Origin: Mixophyes australis
Taxonomy: Eukaryota > Chordata > Amphibia > Anura > Limnodynastidae
Reading direction: 5' to 3'
Assembly: GCA_036250195.1 (NCBI GenBank)
Contig: JAVHZZ010000005.1
Location: 187,032,948-187,096,947 of the forward strand
Length of the DNA: 64,000 bases
Both the position numbers and the translations under genes were made by a program. Every line of letters begins with the position of its first letter. Position 1 is the stretch's first letter. A model generated the notes under the pieces. It searched no databases. It had not been told where the DNA came from and worked only from the letters and a program-made list of their open reading frames with translations. This document shows, piece by piece, positions 1 through 11,287 of this stretch.

Positions 1-399
1 AGTGTCTGCATTCTCTTCACAGGTGACTGCTTCGAGTGGTTTCAGCATCTTGCACAAACATGGAAAGTATTCTCCACTGCGCTGGACTACGTACATTCCC
101 CCTAAATTATATTCTTCTTGCAGCTGCTGCATTCTCCTACATGCTGTTGCAGAATCCCGAAAATGACCCTAAATATTTTGGGACAAAGACAGCATCTCAT
201 GCATGTCATTGTCATTTTTTTAAAAGTTCTGTACCGCCAAGTTGATTGTGTGAGTAAAACAGGGAATGTGATGGAAATCCCCCCACTGTAATGATCTAAC
301 AATATTGGTGGCCTTATCAGAAATCACATATCCTCAGCAGGATAAGCCATGTTGCAATGACATCCCTTAGTTTTTCAAACAGGTTGTCAGCGGTATTAC

Positions 400-825
400 C
401 TCTGACCTGCGCCTTGTCTCGTCTCTGATAACCACTTCTCACTCCCACCTTCAAGACTTCCCCAGTGCTGCTCCCCATTTATGGAATTCCCTACCACACT
501 CAATCAGACTTTCCCACAGCCTTCAAATCTTTAGATGTTCTTTGAAAACCCATGTATATTTCAAAGGTGACCTTATCCTCGATTACACTATTCACACTAA
601 TGCACCCTCACAACTATCAGCTGTGCCCTCTTCCCTTTAGAATTAAGCTCTCTAATGAGCAGGTTTCTCCATACCCTTTGTTTTCATGTCTACATTCATT
701 TTGTGTGCCCTGTCTTACATATGTGCTGTTTTATGTATGCTCTTGTCTTCCATACAGTACGATGTTGTGGAGCACTGTGGTGCCTTACAAATCTAAGATA
801 ATAATAATAATAATAATACGCCTCT
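400..825 (+). repeat. L2-like LINE 3' end inside the hAT
   Basis: 5'-truncated LINE tail. One plus-strand frame near 465-555 reads HLWNSLP then SLKTH, the typical C-terminal end of L2/CR1-type reverse transcriptases. The 3'UTR follows, with GTGGAGCACTGTGGTGCCTTACAAA near 770-795 and a short (AAT)n tail at 800-818. An almost collinear copy lies at 44110-44640 inside another hAT of the same family. The LINE therefore probably inserted into an ancestral hAT that later multiplied. Confidence 0.65.
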
Positions 826-1780
826 TAGTGAAGCAGATGATACACAGAGTAGTCTGCCTCTGAAAAATGTGACGTTCTTGGGTACATGCTGCTGCTGTCC
901 CTGCTGGTGAAGGCGAATCACCAACCCAGTGGGCTGTCACAATCATATAATATTTAGTTTGCCCAATTCCGCTTGTCCACACATCTGTGGTTAAATGTAC
1001 AGTGGGTAGAATGGCATTTTGTAGCCCAATAATTACATTTTTACGAACCTTCTGGTAGAGGTGAGGAATAACTTTTCTAGTAAAATGGTGTTGTGATGGA
1101 ATCTGGTAACGGGGACACAAGACCTCAACTAACTGTCTAAAACCAGCTGCATTAATAGTGGAAATTGGACGCAAATCTAACACTAGCATAGTCGCCATGG
1201 ATGATGTGATCCGCTTTGCGTGTGGGTGACAGCTTTCATACTTGCTTCCTCTAGAAAAGGTATGTTTAACAGTCAATTGTTCTAAACTACTAGTAGTCTT
1301 CTTCTTGGTTTGTTTCTGGGTTGAAGAAACACCACCAGCAGCTGGAGCAGCAGCAGTGGACCTAACGCTCAAGGATTCTTCACTTGTGAGGATATTGATG
1401 ATGAAGGTGTTGGGAGTGTAGATTGCAGGTGCTGGATTTAGCTGACAGAAGGGAGTTAGCTGATGCTGGACTGGTTGTTGTTATTTTTTAGCATAAGTGT
1501 CTGATTTTCACAAAAGCTTTTCATGAACTCGCTTCAAATGGCGTAACATGGATGAGGTTCCTACATGGTTAAGGTCCCTACCTCTACTGACTGTGGCTTT
1601 ACAATGCTGCAAATGGATAGACAACTGTTGTCAGGATTTGTGTAAAAATAATTCCACACATAAAGGTGGATTTTTTTGGTCTTATGCCCAGGCATGATAA
1701 TGTCCTTCTTCTTATCACTGACAAGAACTGCTTCCACTGGTGCATGACTTGCCACAGTAGAGTTCATTAACTGCACTGTT
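785..1780 (-). pseudogene. hAT transposase fragment (BED finger to start of the RNase H-like core)
   Basis: Minus-strand remains of a ZBED-type hAT transposase. The BED-finger region is near 1560-1700 (WNYFYTNPDNSC, with later Cys/His positions damaged). A low-complexity Ser/Ala/Thr linker follows at about 1320-1370. The stretch TTDVWTS near 985, followed by YYMIVTAHWV, is the conserved start of the hAT catalytic core. Frameshifts separate the blocks and the C-terminal dimerisation domain is absent, so the protein is not functional. The same blocks occur in better shape at 34503-36381. Confidence 0.75.
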
Positions 1781-2290
1781 TGCTTAGGTGCCTTAAGCCC
1801 ATTGTTAGCTTGTTTTGTGGGGGCCCAAACAAACCAAGCACTTCAGCCACAAAAGTGGCACTGCTTATCGCTGGAGTGCTTGCTTTGTTAAACTGTACAT
1901 GTCCTTTTCAATATCTTACATAAGGTTGGGTTGGAGGGCCCATGGACAATTCCATCGTGCACCATTTTTCTTTTCTGAAACTGCTGTGTGGCAATGTTTC
2001 CTAGATGTGCTATGAACTGCCGAGTATTTGTGTCATTGCTCTGTCCCTTAGCATCCAGCCAGGTCGCTGCAGTCTTTGTTTGAAAGTGTATGAAAATAAT
2101 ATTGTGACCTGTGAGGTGGTCAAAATTGACTGCAAATGACTTGAAATTAGTGTTACCGAGGTTAATAATAATGTAGGGAAAATAAAGCAAGGGCGGTTTT
2201 GCCAAAACCAAAACCAAACCAAAACACAAAGTTAATCCAGATACAAAACCAAAACCAAAACCAGAACACTGGGGTCAGTGAACAGCTCTA

Positions 2291-2829
2291 AATACAACCT
2301 ATCTCTGAAACCATTAGATCTAATTAAGAATAGTGGATATAAAAAAAGAGCAGGTCCAACATAGAATCGAGATGTTTGAGGAGGATATTATCTTATAAAT
2401 CTCTCTGCCTTTAATAAGGTTATACAAATCTATTCGCTATTTAAGGAATAAGTTAACTTCTCCTGTAGAATAATTTTAATGCTCTCAATAAAGATAGGAC
2501 CATCACAAAAACTCTAGAACTAACCAATTATTGGCTTATAGTCAATGCTTTCCCTGGAAAAAAATGATATATTATATAATTATAATAAAATACTTATTCT
2601 GTTTGCAGTTTCTGATGAAGGTTAAGAAAACTGAGTATAATAACTGATAATGGCTATGGGTTTGCACCTGGGGGCAGTGACTTTGGATCACATTAAGTTG
2701 TGATCAGAAACATATAGGATTCAATGTAGATTTTGTATCTCTTCCCTTGGATCTCAACATGCACTACTATATGCACAACTATTTAGTGAATTAACTGAAT
2801 TAGCTTCAATGCAGTATCTCATACACACT
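2291..2829. other. No recognisable feature
   Basis: AT-rich sequence with short scattered reading frames only. I see no domain, terminal repeat or splice-flanked coding block. Confidence 0.5.
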
Positions 2830-3010
2830 AATTGACACTACCTCTCTCATATACGCACACATATCTCTTACACATTAACTTACAGTCCCTCTCTCATACA
2901 CACACACCTCATACACAATAAATCTCTCTCATAAACACACACTCACACATTTCTCATACACACTGTCTCACACTCCCTCTCTCATACACACTGACACACA
3001 ATCACACATT
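2830..3010. repeat. Degenerate CTCTCTCATACACA simple repeat
   Basis: Imperfect tandem units of the type CTCTCTCATACACACA, with variable spacers, fill this stretch. It is a decayed microsatellite or minisatellite. Unique sequence with no recognised gene follows to about 3880. Confidence 0.7.
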
Positions 3011-3887
3011 TACCTCTTCCTGCTCTGCGTGCCTCCAGCTTGTTCCAAGGCTCAATTAGTGGGAGAGTGTCTGTGCTCTGATTGGCTGAGAGACTGTGTG
3101 ATGTCACAGCACAGCAGAGGTTTCTGAGGGTGGAGACCAGGAAACACATGACCAGAAGACTACTCTGTATGGTACCGCTCAAGTCTGTGGGGGCCTCAGG
3201 GCTAATGCATGCTGACTCTGAGTGCGCATATTGGACCCCAGCCCCTAGCGAAAGGGATGGGACCTTCAGATAGTGGGGCCCACCGGGGATTTCCCTGATT
3301 CCCCAGTAGCCCAGTCCAACCCTGATTATATGATATAAATGATGCAGGTGATCATGTGTCAGTGACGGCATTCCATTTGGCATCCTACTAATACTTCATC
3401 ACCTCCTTACTTTCAAACTGAGTTGTTTGGTTGTACAGGCTGATAATTATTAATACTTTTTGCTGATAATCAGGGAAATCTATTTTAAAATATGTCAATA
3501 TTTTTTACCACTAAATTGTAACATTGGCCATTATTGTATCCTTTGTCTGCAGTGGGATGAATAGTCAAGAGTTTGAATATATCTATTTATTGAAATGCAA
3601 TTATCCTTAATCCACTGGTGCTACTGATTACTAGATCTCTAGAGTAGGCTCCTGTAGACAGAGTACGCCTTCCAACTCTTCAAATTTTGGTCTTCTCCTT
3701 TTTCCCACACATTCTTTTCAGACTATTAGGCCTAAAAAAATATTTTTTTGATCCAGGCTTAAGTGATAACAAAATAAAACCAATAAAATATAAAACCAAC
3801 AGCATAATGCTTTCCTTTATTATATCTAAGGATGAAAAGGAGGAATGAAAAATATGCCTATGCTTTTTGTTTAAATCTGAGACCATG

Positions 3888-4060
3888 AGGTATATTTACT
3901 AAACACTGGGTTTGAAAAAGTGTAGGCGTTGCCAATAGCAAACAATCAGATTTTAGTTTGCATTTATTAATTACATTCTACATAATGACAGGTAGAATCT
4001 GATTGGTTGCTATAGGCAACACCTCCATTTTTTAAACCCGCAGTTTAGTAAATATACCCC
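3888..4060. mobile_element. Hairpin MITE (GGTATATTTACTAAAC family), copy 1
   Basis: The whole element is an imperfect hairpin. The left end GGTATATTTACTAAAC is the reverse complement of the right end GTTTAGTAAATATACC. The inner arms share TGCCAATAGCAAACAATCAG against CTGATTGGTTGCTATAGGCA. Flanking CCATG at 3883-3887 and 4060-4064 may be the target duplication. A second copy is at 9583-9757. It has no coding capacity; I know similar hairpins as a common frog repeat, but I cannot assign the superfamily. Confidence 0.75.
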
Positions 4061-4710
4061 CATGTGAAACCCTGCAACCCTGAATTTTTCTACTTTTTCA
4101 CAAATCATCTCTGAATTCAGAAAATTATACAGAGGTTTTTATATCTAGTTTAGAAAATCTAGAATCCTGAGGAATCTTCCCATATCTCAAACCTAAGCAT
4201 TAGCCAGAGCCCTAAAATTAGTCCAAGCAGCTTAGCTTTACTTTGTGTTACCCTAGCCCAAGCTCTAAAGCTGTCTCTACTATAAAAGAGTGCTGAACCT
4301 CACTGTCACACACTTCAGCAGTACTATCAAGATTTCCAGCAACAAGCAGCCAAATCTATACAGTTATGCTATAAGAGGCTGAGATTGAAGAGGCATGGAC
4401 TGCATTGATCTGAAGTGTTGTCAGGGGTTGTTGGTGTTGTTCTTGGAGAGTTCTGTGGGAAAGCTGATTTTAATGTCTGAATGTTCACTGACAGGGGGGT
4501 TTAATATAGGCTTAGGCACCACATCACCGCACACAACTTGCATTTCAGACTCTATATCTGATAATAATCTAGCTCAGCCAGTGCCAGATTATTGCTACTG
4601 TTATGCATTAGTCATGTGTTCACCATTGTTGTTCAGACTGATCTGTGTCCTGAATCTTTGTTTTTAACACTGACCACAGAAACCATTAAATTCCAATTCA
4701 TCGTATGTAC
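4061..4710. other. Unassigned stretch with a TATA-like motif
   Basis: CTATAAAAG at about 4280 resembles a TATA box. A 90-codon plus-strand frame follows (4395-4667) and is Cys/Leu-rich, with no motif I recognise. Given the LTR remnant next to it, this may be part of a retroelement, but nothing proves it. I do not call a gene. Confidence 0.3.
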
Positions 4711-5877
4711 TTGTAACGCCTACGGGGAACTGAACAGATGTACACAGATGTCTTACCTTCTAAACGATGACCTCCTACCATCCACTTCTGATTCACCCCA
4801 GCCGCTCTCCATCTCAGTACCATCTTCAGTGAATGTCTGACTCCTGGACCCTGCTGGGGAATACACTAAAGGAGACAGGTGCATATTAAACTGTTTGTTA
4901 TATTACTTGCCAGTGACCCCCTTACCAATGGTCACCAGCTAGTTACCTGGGAGCCGACTGATAACGCTCCAACTTACCTGCTCTGGGCCACTCATGTCCA
5001 CTGGAACTCAGCCGCTCCGCAGGCCTCCTCCCGCGGCCCGCAGCCCGAGCCCCGGTTGTTAAGGCAGCCTTGTCTTGGGGCTCAGGACTTTAGGTGTCCT
5101 TTCAAACAGAAAAGAGGGGCTTTATATGCCACTCTCAGTAACTTAAACATTTAACTATAAAGGTACCAAGTGTCCCCTACACTACCAAGGACCTAGCGCC
5201 CTGCTAAACCAAGGCCTATCGCCTGCTATCAACTATATGGGCCTACAGCCCTGCTAACAACCAGGACCTACTGTAATCCCCGTTGTTCACCAAGAACCGC
5301 CGCAATGCAGGATGGACTTAGCTGCTGGGAGTCGCAGGTTGCGGTCCTCAGGCTCGCCTCAAGATGTAGTATAGCGGGAGGAGCAGTGAGTAGAGAAGAT
5401 GTAGTCAGATGGGCGGTACTGGTGCATGGAGGAACTACAGTACAGAATCGACAGGCATGCTCAGCGTGAAGGAGTCCGGGTCGGTACACAGGCTGGCGTC
5501 AGAGGTACAAAGCGGAGTCGAAGAATAGTCAGAAAATCCGGGTCAGGGTCACAGACAATCAGAAATGGTCAGCTAGCCGGGTCGGTACACAAGGGCAGGA
5601 TATCCAGAAAGGTGAAACAGGCAGGGACTGGTACACAGTAACACTCACAGAAGAAGCAGGCACAAGGATCTCAGAGGAGAACAGAAGCCAGGAAGCAGGT
5701 AAGTTGCTCTGACACTCACAGAGTGACACTCACAGATTGTCAGAGTGAAGTTTAAATACCTGCAGGGATTCAAAACCCCCGTCCCGAGTTGCGGTCATGT
5801 GACCGCCAAACCCCGAAGTGGGGCTTCCAGGACACACGGTGCGGCGGTGGAACGAGGAGAAGGTAAGTTCATAACAC
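4711..5877 (-). repeat. Decayed Gypsy-type LTR, minus orientation, bounds approximate
   Basis: The right end reads, on the minus strand, TGTTATGAACTTACC and parallels the start TGTCATGGCGCTTACC of the Gypsy LTRs at 27588-28303 and 32592-33307. Further parallels are a block of AAGAACCGCCGCAA near 5290, repeated GGTCGGTACACA units (5480-5595), and a TATA-like TATTTAAA on the minus strand at 5752-5759 just before a block rich in GTGTCAGAGCAA. The left limit may be TGTAACGCC at 4712, but the first few hundred bases are not clearly homologous. No internal region adjoins it, so it is either a solo LTR or a fragment. Confidence 0.5.
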
Positions 5878-5977
5878 CCTGCCTTTGCCCTAACTGCGCC
5901 AGGGCCTTGTGCCCACTACTTGTGCCAACGGGCCTAGTACCCGAATTGCCCACAGACTTTGTGCCCGACCTTACATA

Positions 5978-6090
5978 GTATTTTATACTCACTTGCTCCG
6001 CGCAGGATACTCCACTTGCCCCGATGTCTACAAGTCTTCCGGGCACTTCGACTGGTAGCTCCTAGCCCTTACAAGGGCTCCTTGCCACTT
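5978..6090 (-). repeat. Fragment related to the gag-only element's LTR
   Basis: GCGCAGGATACTC, a CTTGCC block, TCTTCCGGG and CCCTTACAAGGGCTCC appear here in the same order as in the LTRs at 40777-41633 and 42604-43461. It looks like a short diverged relative of that LTR family. The boundaries are uncertain. Confidence 0.45.
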
Positions 6091-6104
6091 CCGACGGCGT
6101 TTCC

Positions 6105-6440
6105 AGCTAAGTGGTTAGCACTTCTGCCTTACAGCACTGGGGTCATGAGTTCAATTCCCGACCATGGCTTTATCTGTGAGGAGTTTGTATGTTATCCCCG
6201 TGTTTGCGTGGGTTTCCTCTGGGTGTTCCGGTTTCCTCCCACACTCCAAAAACATACTGGTAGGTTAATTGGCTGCAAACAAATTGACCCTAGTCTGTGT
6301 ATCCATCTGTGTGTGTGTGTTAGGGAATATAGACTGTAAGCCCCAATGGGGCAGGGACTGATGTGAGTGAGTTCTCTGTACAGTGCTGCGGAATCAGTGG
6401 TGCTATATAAATAAATGGTGATGATGACATCAATGCTCTA
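6105..6440 (+). mobile_element. tRNA-derived V-SINE-like element
   Basis: The head carries polymerase III promoter-like boxes: A-box-like CTAAGTGGTTAGCA at about 6107 and B-box-like GAGTTCAATTCCC at about 6148. The middle block (about 6190-6260) contains GTTATCCCCGTGTTTGCGTG and GGTTTCCTCCCAC, which matches the conserved central domain of vertebrate V-SINEs as I know it. The tail TGCTGCGGAATCAGTGGTGC TATATAAATAAATGGTGATGATGA resembles the L2 tails in this window, as expected for LINE-mobilised SINEs. A deleted copy is at 57710-57835. Confidence 0.75.
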
Positions 6441-6499
6441 CCGTCTACCTCACCGGCAAACTTACTTGAAATTGGCGGCGATCGGCGGTTTCGCCATGA

Positions 6500-7095
6500 T
6501 GTCACTCAGCCTCACCTTAACAGCTCAATCAATCCCCCCCTTACACCTCCAACCTCATCTCTACCTACACTCCTCACCGCCCTCTCCGCTTTGCCAATGA
6601 CTGCCACCTCACTATTTCATTGATCACCTCTTCCCACTCCCGTCTCCAGGACTTTGCCCGGGCCATTTCCCAACTGTGGAAGGATCTCCCACGTTCCATC
6701 AGGCTAGCCTCTACTCTCAAAGGCTTCAAGCATGCCCATTTCTTTATTCAAGTCTATCAGCCCTCCTCCTAACTTCCTTGGCCCGGTTTACACCCCTAGA
6801 CAGTACCACCCTATTTGTGTCTCCCCCTTTCCTTTAGGATGTAAGCTCTCATTAGCAGGGTCCTCTTTCCTTGGGCTCTCTTTCTGATATTCCATTGCCC
6901 TCCGTACCTCTAGGCCTGCTTTAGCCCTGTTTTCTTAAGCTTAGGCCTACTTCTCACTGATTTCTTTGTATTTTGTTCTTCGTGTATCATGTTGTGTCAT
7001 GGATTACTGCTTTCTGTCTATGTCCTGTACGGTGCTGAAGACCATTTGTGGCGCATTATGAATAAAATATATTAATAATAATAACAACAATAATA
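6500..7095 (+). repeat. L2-like LINE 3' end
   Basis: 5'-truncated LINE. A plus-strand frame near 6640-6760 reads ARAISQLWKDLPRSIRLAST followed by KGFKHAHF, a variant of the WNSLP...FK..LKTH end of L2-type reverse transcriptases. The 3'UTR includes GGATGTAAGCTCTCATTAGC at 6838 and ends CTGTACGGTGCTGAAGACC, ATGAATAAAATATA and an (AAT)n tail. Confidence 0.65.
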
Positions 7096-7479
7096 CATAT
7101 TTTTCATCCCAAATAATTTACTTTTCTGTGGGATGAAGAATATATCCTGGTACAATCTTTAGCAACTGCATTGAACGTAACAGAGGAATACAAATAATAA
7201 CAAAATCAAGATAAATACAGCACCATGCCATCCATAGAACATGATTTATTAGCATTCTGATACTTTTAGCACACCATTACTTTCACTTTAATAATCAATT
7301 TTATATACAGAAATGCAAGATTGCTATTGGTATGAAACTTGCCCCTGGTTATGCAAATATTTTATGGGGCAGAGCAGATTTTTAACTAACATCAGCATCA
7401 CAGTAACATCATCCTATGGAGGTGTTTATCAGTGGTATTATTTTCATTTGTTTAGGCCCACAAATACTTCTATAAGAGT

Positions 7480-8490
7480 TCCTTAAATGACAACTCAGTC
7501 GGTTTAGCCTTCACACACCAATTGAGCTCTCTATCCATCCCATTCCTCTTTGTAGAAATATTTAACGATAGTAATATGTACATCAAACCCCGCCTATATA
7601 GAAAACCAGCAGAAAGTAAATAGTTATCTATAAGCCTAGATTTGAAACATTCCCTTCAAAAAATTTTAGAGTTTGGAGAAATTGGTCTACCTTTCAAGAT
7701 TTTGAAAATGCTTCTAAAACCATAAAACAACAATTAATGGACAAAGACTACCAAAATAACAAAAACTAGTGATGGATTCCTATGAATGAGCAGAAAGCAT
7801 AGACAGAAAACTATTTTTTTAAACCAAAAACATAACAGCTAAACCCTATGTCCAAGCATAAAGCTGCATTCATGACCAAATATAACATGACAGCATCAAA
7901 AATGAGATTCTGTCCAGTAGCTGGCCTATACTGCATAATGACCAGATGCTCAGAAACATCATTCCACCAAAGCCATACATTATATATAATAAAAACAGAG
8001 ATACGTACCTACCTGCTTCATAATAGACCCAAATAATCATTCTAACACCATAGCCCCTAATTATCTCACTAAACAGAAGGGGTGCTACAAATGCAACTTC
8101 CATATCTGCATAACCTGCACTTTTCTAGATATTGAAAACACCTGCTTCACATCTACTGTTTTAAAGAAACATATTTTCTGTTAGCCTTCTCATTAACTAT
8201 AAGACGACATATGTAGTTTATCTAGTTGAATGCCCATGTGGATTCCAGTACATGGGCAGCACAAATAAGGAAACTCTTTAAACGCTTCAGCAAGCATAAA
8301 AGAAAAATGTAAAAGGTAGTCACCATCTGCTATGTCTGTCTGTAAAATTAACCACAATTATCCTTGGCTCAGCCACAATGTTATATGGCACACAATGGGA
8401 TATTTGATTTGTAAAATATATCCCAGTACCTAGACTCATTAGCTCCAGAGGAAGTCACATAGTAGAAAGAAACATATATGGAAGAGACAC
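7480..8490 (+). pseudogene. Penelope-like retroelement remnant with GIY-YIG-like end
   Basis: Several broken plus-strand blocks appear in the order expected for the C-terminal half of a Penelope-like protein. They are LYRKPAESK near 7595 (compare the LYRKPT motif after the reverse transcriptase), a charged helix near 7665-7765, a Cys-rich knuckle CYKCNFHICITC at about 8083-8118, and a block YVVYLVECPCG...QYMGSTNK at about 8208-8265 that resembles the GIY-YIG endonuclease core. KRFSKHKRK follows near 8280. Many stops and frameshifts make it non-functional. The GC-rich MITE at 8494-8794 cuts its distal part. The call rests on motif order seen by eye. Confidence 0.65.
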
Positions 8491-8493
8491 CAT

Positions 8494-8794
8494 CAGGGGC
8501 GCACGAAGGATTGTCGGGGGGGGGGGGGGGGGTTCTCCCCGCCGACTGGAAAAAAAAACAAAAAAAACCACGAGAGAGAACGGGCGCATGCGCAGCAGCT
8601 CCGTTTTGCCAGCGCTGTCCTATACAGCAGCCGCGGCGCTGTCTAAGAAGCGGCTGCGGCTGTGCTGTATACAATACAGCACCGCCGCGGATGCTTCTTT
8701 GACAGCGCCGCGGCTGCTGTATAGGACAGTGGCCACTTAGTTAGCGCAGAGGGGGGTTTCTAGAGACTCAGAAACCCCCCTGCGTGCGCCACTG
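8494..8794. mobile_element. GC-rich foldback MITE with a 17-G run
   Basis: The left terminus CAGGGGCGCACGAAGG pairs with the right terminus CCCCCCTGCGTGCGCCACTG. ACCAT on both sides (8489-8493 and 8795-8799) is the likely target duplication. A G17 run lies at 8516-8532. The core (8614-8729) is a strong palindrome: CTGTCCTATACAGCAGCCGC on the left matches GCGGCTGCTGTATAGGACAG on the right. It has no coding capacity. The CAG start suggests hAT, but a 5-bp duplication is unusual for hAT, so the class is open. Confidence 0.65.
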
Positions 8795-8799
8795 ACCAT

Positions 8800-9580
8800 C
8801 TACAACACAGAAATCCCCACCCACTGACCATTACATCAGCGGGAAACCATGAAGACTGGTAACAAGGAGAGCAGCAGAACACTGAGTGGCGCCATTACCA
8901 AGTCACTCTCCCAGATGGGAAACAAACGATTTTAGTGCTTTCCCTACATCAAATTTTAAACTATGCTTCTAATTCTTTTATATAAACATAGACTCATACA
9001 CAGGCACACACATACACGTTATATATATATATATACTAATGTATATATGTATGAATAAGAAAAAGGAAGAAGGAATAGAGCACCTGATAGTATAATATTA
9101 CATATAGAGAAAGAAATATAGAAACCATAGATAGTGTGATATCGTTATAACAAGTGATTACTGACAAACAACCACTCCCAATGACAGTGCTTAAGTGTAC
9201 CAGATGAAAAAATAATTGAGCTTATTTCGGAGGCGTAACTTAAAATTTTAACTCTTGGGACAAGAAGGAAAACTGCCGCCCCCTAGCCCTCAATTTTAAA
9301 CAAATGAACCTAAAAATTCTGCGCCCTACTTTAGCATTACGCCTTGGGCGGTCGCGCCTCTTGCACAGCCCTAGTTACAGCCCTGGCTTATCTGTATTAC
9401 TCATGGGTATTGCTGTGCATCTTAATGTTGCTGAATGCAGGTGTCCAGGTCACAAATGAAATAATGTGTGTATGTGTATCACAGTTACCTACAGGTTGGT
9501 TTTATGACATAATTTGTGTCATCAAGTGGGCAGGGGCAAAGTGGATCATGACACAAATTGCATCATCACCTGCACACTTG
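8800..9580. other. Mostly unassigned; possible MITE 9228-9388
   Basis: A short (TA)n tract is at 9022-9036. From GGAGGCGTAACTT (9230) to AGTTACAGCCCTGG (9373-9387) the ends are imperfect inverted repeats, and the inside contains GCGCCCTAC and GGGCGGTCGCGCC. This is perhaps a decayed MITE. No gene is visible. Confidence 0.35.
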
Positions 9581-9582
9581 GA

Positions 9583-9757
9583 GGTATATTTACTAAACTG
9601 CAGGTTTGAAAAAGTGGAGATGTTGCCTATAGCAACCAATCAGATTCTAGCTGCCATTTTTTAGAATGTACTAAGTAAATGACATCTAGAATCTGTTTGG
9701 TTGCTATAGGTAACATCTCCACTTTTTCAATCCAGCAGTTTAGTAAATATACACCCC
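9583..9757. mobile_element. Hairpin MITE (GGTATATTTACTAAAC family), copy 2
   Basis: Second copy of the hairpin described at 3888-4060, better preserved. Inner arms are GTTGCCTATAGCAACCAATC and GGTTGCTATAGGTAACATCT, with AATCTGTTTGG / CAATCAGATTCTAG between. CTTG flanks both ends (9577-9580 and 9757-9760). Confidence 0.75.
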
Positions 9758-11287
9758 TTGGTGTTCCCTGAGGTAGGTAGAGCTCGATAACACTATTTGC
9801 TTTATCGCTGCACACCCTTGCTCATCTTGCAGACAACAGACAAGCTCTCTCCGGAAGAATTATCACAGGGAGTCTGGGAGATCTTCCCCTAATGCAGGAG
9901 TCTCTTGTCATTTAGGGAATATTGGCAACTATGACACATATGTACATGTATATGTTTACTTAGGTGAAAGGATACTACAGGAGGTTGTGTCCTTTTACTT
10001 AAGTAAAGTACCTAGCTGCTGGCATTCCACAAATTTCAACTGGAACACAGCAGCAAATATATCTCCACTTCCTCACTGGAAAATATCAACTTACTTCTAT
10101 TTATTATTACACTTTACAATAATAAAAATATATCTGGCCTTTCTCAAGGTTTGTCCTTTCTAACCATTAAAATACAGCTATTTCTAGATATTACTTCACA
10201 GCCTCTGAGCAGGTTGCATTATTAAAATCTCATTAGGTGTGCAGTGAAGATATGCCAATATACCAGACACTGCTTGCTGTCAAGATGCGGAGGTGTACAG
10301 GAAAAACATAAGGGAACAAAATGAAGAAATACGTTTTGGGTGGGCGGCTTTGTTCTTTCTGTGCTGCATTTAATTCATTTTCTCAGCAGAGAAGACAAGA
10401 GAACAGGACAGTAAAACCAACTGAAAGACAGTAATTAATCGCTAGGAGAGATTTTCTCAACTCTAGCTTAACTCTATGTGATACAGTTATGTCTTTAATT
10501 ATGCTGCTGCATATATTTATACAGCATGGGATATATATTTGTAAAGCTTATTGCAATTATATAGAGAGACCAGACCTGCCATGAGTGCTTATCCGGATAG
10601 CAATAGCATTTATAAGTCCAAAGTCTTACTGCAATATTGCATGATGCATAAATGACGTGATATATTGCCCACTGTGGCATTGACGGTATGTACATATTAG
10701 TGTCATATAACTTATAATAATTAATAATAATAACACACTAGACCTCTATGACTCTTTCCCATAATGGTGATATATAATAGTAATCCAATATAATACAGTT
10801 TGCACCACTTGAACAACCATTTTATTTTAAGTTGGAAATATTAAAAGATTATTGAAAATAGAAATTGGTTTTGCAAATTAGCCAGCATAGCACCTGATGG
10901 TGTTTATGTTGACTTTGAGTTGTACTTCATTTTTAATTATTATTTAATAATAACATATCATTCAAAAACATAAATCATTTATAGTATTATTACTTCTTGG
11001 ATAGTGTTAACACATTCAATAGAAGTCTTCTGTATATTTTTATTCACCGACATGAGTCACTTTTTTGAGTCACAGGGCTAAATATATTGCTTTGAATACA
11101 TTTTACATGAGCTGAATTCTTACTTTCATTAATACAATGAATAGCTATTTATATATTTGTACAGTTATGAATATGTTTTCATTTTATACCCACATCTACA
11201 TGTGTTAATATACTTTAATGATTTAACTCATTTTGATAGTTATTGTGCAACCTTTCTTTTTTTAGCAGATGTATACATTTGTTTATT
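9758..11287. other. No recognisable feature
   Basis: AT-rich unique-looking sequence. No domain, terminal inverted repeat or exon-like block was found on either strand. Confidence 0.5.

Larger units (their letters stand above)
1..2290 (-). mobile_element. BED-finger hAT transposon, left end outside the window
   Basis: Decayed hAT DNA transposon with coding remnants on the minus strand. The right terminus near 2281-2290 ends in CAGCTCTA, a one-base variant of the CATCTCTA terminus of the complete copies at 26969-37357 and 39194-45906. Just inside it lies a run of CCAAAA units (about 2195-2265), the subterminal repeat of this family. The left end is missing, so no TSD can be scored. Positions 1-400 align by eye with 43752-44100. 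An L2 3' end sits inside, at the same place as in the 39-46 kb copy. Confidence 0.8.

Noticed and set aside
6130..6165. Functional tRNA gene at the head of the SINE
   Set aside because: Only promoter-like boxes are present. No cloverleaf can be folded, and the sequence continues directly into the V-SINE central domain.
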